Positions 15,279 through 19,115 of a stretch of 19,115 nucleotides of DNA are shown piece by piece (position 1 is the first letter of the stretch; the number at the start of each line of letters is the position of its first letter). The DNA lies in contig DEWM01000017.1 in NCBI GenBank assembly GCA_002363635.1, positions 1-19,115 on the forward strand, given 5' to 3'. Source of the DNA: Caryophanales bacterium UBA3210. Its GTDB lineage: Bacteria > Bacillota_I > Bacilli_A > RFN20 > CAG-449. The translations under genes and the position numbers were made by a program. The notes under the pieces were generated by a model. The model did not search any database and was not told the DNA's origin. It saw only the letters and a list, made by a program, of their open reading frames with translations.

Positions 15279-18028
15279 TGATTGAATTAAAGAATGTTTC
15301 TAAAAATTATGGGAATCATATTGTTTTAAAAAACATCAATATGAAGATATCTACTCCTGGCTTTTATGTTATTAAAGGTAAATCAGGATGTGGAAAATCA
15401 TCTTTATTAAATATCTTATCTTTAGTTGATGATAATTATATGGGAAGTTTTTATTTTGCTAAAAAGAATGTAAATAATCTTTCTAAAGAAGAAAAAGAGA
15501 ATTTAATTGCCGCGAATGTTACTTATCTATTTCAAGATCCTAAATTAATTGAAGGAGAAGATATTAAAACTAATTTACAAATTTTATCTTATAAATCTCC
15601 GGATGAGAAATATCTAAAAGATTTATTACTAAAAGTTGGATTAAATAAATCATTAGATACTGATGTTAGTATTTTATCTAAAGGTGAAAGACAACGTTTA
15701 ATGATAAGCATTGCTTTATTAAAAGATACACCTTTAGTTTTATTAGACGAAATTACTTCTGGACTCGATGAGAATAATAAATCATTAGTCTTAAAGATTG
15801 TTAAAGAGATGTCTAAAACTAAAATAATTATTTTAGTTACTCATGATATAAGCTCAGTTAGTAATATTGCAAGTCATATCTTTATTTTAGAAGAAGGGAG
15901 AATGGAAGATATCAATATTTCAAATAACGAAGTATATAAGATTAATAAGTTAAATAATAAATTAGATTTAAGTTATTTTTTATTAAGAAGTAAAAGATTA
16001 TTTAAGAAAAATCGAATTAGGTATTTATGCTTAATCATAACTTTAGTAATTTGTATGTTTACTATGGGTTTATCTTTAATGACTAATTTGAGTTTATCTT
16101 CTGGAATTAAAAAATCTTTATCCTCTTCATATAATTTTAATCAATTAATTGTTAAAGATAAAAAAGAGAAAGATAATTTGAGTTCGTTGATAAGCGTTCC
16201 TAAAGCTGAACTTGAAGAAAAATGTAAAGATTATTCTTCTACATATTATTCTTATTATTTTATTGATTACGACAATTTTTTTGTGGATAAAGATTATTTT
16301 TCCTTAAAAGCTGGGGATAATAATTTGAGGTTAGAAAATTATAATTTTAAGACCTTAACTAATTACATTAATGTATCTTCTAAAAATATTGAAATAAACC
16401 CAAAAATAGAGATTTTAGAAGATGATGAGGTAATACTTGGTTTACCTTATCCTACCTTGTCTTTAATTGCAAGAAGTTTAAGATTATCGACACCTTATGA
16501 AGATACTTTAAAAATGTATTTAATGGGAAATACTTTAGAGTTAACCGCTCATTTTACAAATTATGATTGGGGATACGATATAAGTATTAAGTTCTTAGTT
16601 AAAGGATTCTTTGTTAATAGTAAGCCTTTAATTTGTCATACCTCTTCTACTTTTCTTGAAAACATCTTAGAAGGGAATATTATGCAACTTCCTGTCGCAT
16701 ATAATTTAAAAGATAATTCTTATTCACCTTGGACTATTAAAAAGGCAGTATGTTATGAAGTAAATGAAGATGAAGTAGATAATTTCTTTGTAAATATGAT
16801 GAATGATGAAAAGATGAATAATTATTCTTTTCATTTATTATCAAATGAATCTCCATATATTAATTTAGATAATAATAAGACTAAATTAATCTATCTTACC
16901 TATAAGAATAAATCTTTAAATCTAAGTGATTTTAATTTCTTAAATAATGAAGAGAAAGTTGAAAACTATTTACCGTGTGGCCCTAATTCTTATTATGTTG
17001 ATGAACAGGCTCTACTATCAGGATTTTATATGCCGACATATCTATCTTCATCATTAGAATCCACTAATGAATTTATTGATTATAATAGTTTTTCTTCATC
17101 TAATTTAGGTGCCTATCAATCATCTTTAATCCATAATGAGAATGATGATTTTTTTAGCCTTTCCTTACTTGATTCTGCGAAGAAAAATTATTTGCGTTTT
17201 GTCCCATATTTAAATAAAAATCATGAACTTTTAGAAGGGAGGTATCCGTCTAATTATAATGAGATAATTATTTCTTCTGCTTTAAAAGAAAAACTAAAAT
17301 TAAAAGAAGGAGAAAAGACAGTTTATTTGACTCGTTTAATAAATATTACTAGTGAAGGTGATAAATATAAAAATAATTTTATGTCTTTACCTTTACAGAT
17401 TGTCGGGACTATAGAATCTTCTTCTTTATTAATTAAACAAGATAATTTGTTTCCTTTAGTTTTAGAACATTGCAAATTTAATGTGAAACACGAAGATCAA
17501 GAAATAAGTTCAATGCTGGTTACTTTTAAAGAAAATGCGAGTTCTTTAGTAAGTGCCTTAAATGAAAAATATCCTGAATATATCTTTTATTCACCTCTAG
17601 AAAATTATTTAAAAGAAATGAATAATGCACTTAGTTATTTATCGATTGGATTAATGGTTTTTTCTTTAATTGTTATGATTTCAAATTTGTTTTTAAACAT
17701 TTTGATAAATTACCTATTAATAGGCGAAACAAAGAAAGAAATGGCAATCTATAGATTCAATGGATATTGTCAAAAATCTAATTATCTATTTTATCTAGTT
17801 TTTAATTCGATTATGGTTATTTTTAGCGTTCTTATTACAAGTGGGATTTTAATCTTTACAAATTTCATTTTGCCGAGATTTAATAACCTCTTTGCAGGAA
17901 TAGAATTTAATCTTATTCCTTACTTGTCTATTATGGTGCTTGGAGGAGTTTCTATTGGTCTAACAATGCTTTTTTCGTACTTAAAATATTCAAAAATGAA
18001 TATTATCAAAGAAATAAAAGAGAACTAA
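15278..18028 (+). CDS. ABC transporter, ATPase-FtsX permease fusion with very large outer domain (second subunit)
   Basis: A 916-aa partner of the preceding gene with the same layout. The ATPase has Walker A GKSGCGKSS (34-42), Q-loop Gln86, Walker B Asp157-Glu158 in LVLLDEITSGLD and His189. The signature is degenerate, LSKGERQ (133-139) with Lys for the first Gly of LSGGQ. TM1 is about 249-268. An unusually large extracytoplasmic region of about 515 residues follows, rich in Asn, Ser, Tyr and Leu, with no motif I recognise. TM2 (787-812), TM3 (836-862) and TM4 (881-903) end the protein, with the FtsX-type segment ETKKEMAIYRFNGY after TM2. Coupled translation and matching ITxxLD motifs suggest a heterodimer with unequal ATP sites. 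MacB-like proteins usually have an outer domain of about 200-250 residues, so the size is a striking feature. Substrate unknown. Confidence 0.9.
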   Translation: MIELKNVSKNYGNHIVLKNINMKISTPGFYVIKGKSGCGKSSLLNILSLVDDNYMGSFYFAKKNVNNLSKEEKENLIAANVTYLFQDPKLIEGEDIKTNLQILSYKSPDEKYLKDLLLKVGLNKSLDTDVSILSKGERQRLMISIALLKDTPLVLLDEITSGLDENNKSLVLKIVKEMSKTKIIILVTHDISSVSNIASHIFILEEGRMEDINISNNEVYKINKLNNKLDLSYFLLRSKRLFKKNRIRYLCLIITLVICMFTMGLSLMTNLSLSSGIKKSLSSSYNFNQLIVKDKKEKDNLSSLISVPKAELEEKCKDYSSTYYSYYFIDYDNFFVDKDYFSLKAGDNNLRLENYNFKTLTNYINVSSKNIEINPKIEILEDDEVILGLPYPTLSLIARSLRLSTPYEDTLKMYLMGNTLELTAHFTNYDWGYDISIKFLVKGFFVNSKPLICHTSSTFLENILEGNIMQLPVAYNLKDNSYSPWTIKKAVCYEVNEDEVDNFFVNMMNDEKMNNYSFHLLSNESPYINLDNNKTKLIYLTYKNKSLNLSDFNFLNNEEKVENYLPCGPNSYYVDEQALLSGFYMPTYLSSSLESTNEFIDYNSFSSSNLGAYQSSLIHNENDDFFSLSLLDSAKKNYLRFVPYLNKNHELLEGRYPSNYNEIIISSALKEKLKLKEGEKTVYLTRLINITSEGDKYKNNFMSLPLQIVGTIESSSLLIKQDNLFPLVLEHCKFNVKHEDQEISSMLVTFKENASSLVSALNEKYPEYIFYSPLENYLKEMNNALSYLSIGLMVFSLIVMISNLFLNILINYLLIGETKKEMAIYRFNGYCQKSNYLFYLVFNSIMVIFSVLITSGILIFTNFILPRFNNLFAGIEFNLIPYLSIMVLGGVSIGLTMLFSYLKYSKMNIIKEIKEN

Positions 18029-18061
18029 AATCCTCAAAAGATTATTTTGTTCTTTCAATAT

Positions 18062-18094
18062 TATCACTTTAGTGATATTCTTTTAGCGAAAGAA
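18062..18094 (+). other. Two small hairpins between the ABC operon and ychF
   Basis: TATCAC (18062-18067) pairs with GTGATA (18072-18077) around TTTA and is followed by TTCTTTT. Immediately after, TTCTTT (18078-18083) pairs with AAAGAA (18089-18094). The first could be a weak terminator for the ABC pair, with the second overlapping its T-rich tail. No convincing ychF promoter was found in 18029-18137, although one is expected there if transcription stops here. Confidence 0.35.
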
Positions 18095-18137
18095 ATATAG
18101 ATTTTTCCTTTCTTAAAAAGAAACGAGGTAAAAAGAA

Positions 18138-19115
18138 ATGTCATTAAAAGCAGGTATTGTTGGTCTTCCAAACGTTGGAAAATCCACATTGTTCAATGCA
18201 ATTACAAACTCCCATGTTGAAGCTGCAAACTATCCATTTGCTACTATCAACCCAAACTCAGGTATCGTTGAAGTTAACGATGAAAGAGTTACTAAATTAG
18301 TTGAACTATTTAAACCAAAGAAAACAGTTAAAACAACTTTTGAATTCATCGATATTGCAGGCTTAGTTAAAGGTGCATCTAAAGGCGAAGGCTTAGGAAA
18401 CCAATTCTTAGGTAACATCCGTCAAGTTGACGCGATATGTCATGTAGTTAGATGCTTTGATAACCCAGATATCATTCACGTTGATAACACAATTGATCCA
18501 ATCAGAGATATTCAAACTATCAACTTAGAATTAGTTCTTGCAGACTTAGATACAGTCGTTAAAAGAATTGGCAAAGTTGAAACTAAGGCTCATACTACTA
18601 AAGAAAAAGAAGCAGTTGCAGAATACAATCTCTTAACAAAAATTAGAGTTGCTTTAGAAGATGAAAAACCTGCTAGACTTGTTGAATTAACTGATGATGA
18701 AAAGATCTTAGTTAAACAATATAACTTACTTACTATTAAGCCAGTTATCTATGTTGCAAACGTTGCAGAAGAAGATTACGCAAATCCTGATGCTTCTAAA
18801 TACTATCAAGCAGTTAAAGAATTTGCTGCTAACGAAGGTTCAGAATGTATTGCAATTTGCGCAAACATCGAAAGTGAATTATCAGAACTTCCTAAAGAAG
18901 AAAAACTAGAATATCTAAATTCATTAGGTGCAACTGCAACAGGCTTAGATAGATTAGTTGCAACTACTTATCGCTTACTTAATCTTGCTACATTCTTCAC
19001 AGTCGGTGAAGATGAAGTTAGAGCGTGGACATTCACAAAAGGTATGACTGCTCCTCAATGTGCAGGTACTATCCACACAGACTTTGAAAAAGGTTTTATT
19101 AGAGCAGAAGTTTAT
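18138..19115 (+). CDS. ychF: YchF/OLA1-family ATPase, 3'-truncated by window end
   Basis: YchF is an Obg-related P-loop ATPase that binds ribosomes and is implicated in translation and stress responses. Here 326 residues are visible of about 366, so roughly 40 C-terminal residues are missing. The P-loop GLPNVGKS is at 9-16, and the G3 region DIAGLVKGASKGEGLGNQF at 72-90. The G4 motif is NVAE (208-211) instead of NKxD, which is what gives the family ATP over GTP preference. A TGS domain starts near FFTVGEDEVRAW and continues through TAPQCAGTIHTDFEKGFIRAE. GAGG (18125-18128) lies 9 bases before the ATG. In many Firmicutes the DUF951 gene is immediately upstream; here it is 4.8 kb away, across the ABC pair. 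Confidence 0.97.
   Translation, partial: MSLKAGIVGLPNVGKSTLFNAITNSHVEAANYPFATINPNSGIVEVNDERVTKLVELFKPKKTVKTTFEFIDIAGLVKGASKGEGLGNQFLGNIRQVDAICHVVRCFDNPDIIHVDNTIDPIRDIQTINLELVLADLDTVVKRIGKVETKAHTTKEKEAVAEYNLLTKIRVALEDEKPARLVELTDDEKILVKQYNLLTIKPVIYVANVAEEDYANPDASKYYQAVKEFAANEGSECIAICANIESELSELPKEEKLEYLNSLGATATGLDRLVATTYRLLNLATFFTVGEDEVRAWTFTKGMTAPQCAGTIHTDFEKGFIRAEVY

Noticed and set aside
13350..18028. Possible TGA-as-tryptophan code, given the Mollicutes-like gene content
   Set aside because: All Trp codons seen are TGG, no gene has an internal in-frame TGA, and the first ABC gene ends in TGA in a TGATG overlap typical of coupled starts. Reading that TGA as Trp would add only four residues before a TAA, so this stop alone is not decisive, but the codon pattern as a whole is.
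1..19115. Mobile elements, CRISPR arrays, tRNA or rRNA genes
   Set aside because: No transposase or integrase reading frame, no regularly spaced repeats, and no cloverleaf or rRNA-like sequence was seen on either strand.

Overview
The window is an AT-rich stretch (roughly 30% G+C by eye) in which every supported gene lies on the + strand. The order rny-ymdB-miaB-ricA-mutS-mutL-miaA is the Bacillus-type order, but the sporulation genes that sit among these in B. subtilis (spoVS, cotE) are absent. Trp is always TGG and no gene is interrupted by in-frame TGA, so the standard bacterial code applies. Together this suggests a non-sporulating, low-GC Bacilli lineage related to the Erysipelotrichia or to uncultured gut groups on the Mollicutes side of the Firmicutes. 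The exact taxon is an inference.

Region 1 (1-3740) is an RNA-metabolism operon: the C-terminal two thirds of RNase Y, the metallophosphoesterase YmdB, the tRNA methylthiotransferase MiaB and a short YlbF/YmcA-family protein (RicA-like). It is closed by a strong hairpin terminator. Region 2 (3741-5197) holds an intergenic stretch of about 190 bases unusually dense in inverted repeats. It is followed by a single family-2 glycosyltransferase gene with its own terminator, which shares arm sequence with the preceding terminator. This cassette separates ricA from mutS.

Region 3 (5198-13301) starts at a palindromic promoter-like region and carries mutS-mutL-miaA-fhs-folD-DUF951, with overlaps of 1 base or gaps of 1, 2 and 42 bases. 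It couples mismatch repair, tRNA A37 prenylation (the substrate step for MiaB in region 1) and one-carbon folate metabolism. The FolD homologue lacks the lysine and glutamine that are catalytic in well-studied FolD enzymes.

Region 4 (13302-18028) is a pair of long ABC-FtsX fusion proteins (642 and 916 aa), translationally coupled, that separates DUF951 from ychF, two genes adjacent in many Firmicutes. The first gene's ribosome-binding site and start codon lie inside a 12-bp stem-loop with a T-tract. Region 5 (18029-end) is an intergenic stretch with small hairpins and the start of ychF, cut off by the window edge.

The most interesting items are the putative cis-regulatory hairpin over the ABC start, the asymmetric ABC pair and its location, the catalytically altered FolD, and the structured leader before the glycosyltransferase. 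No mobile element, CRISPR array, tRNA or rRNA was recognised.
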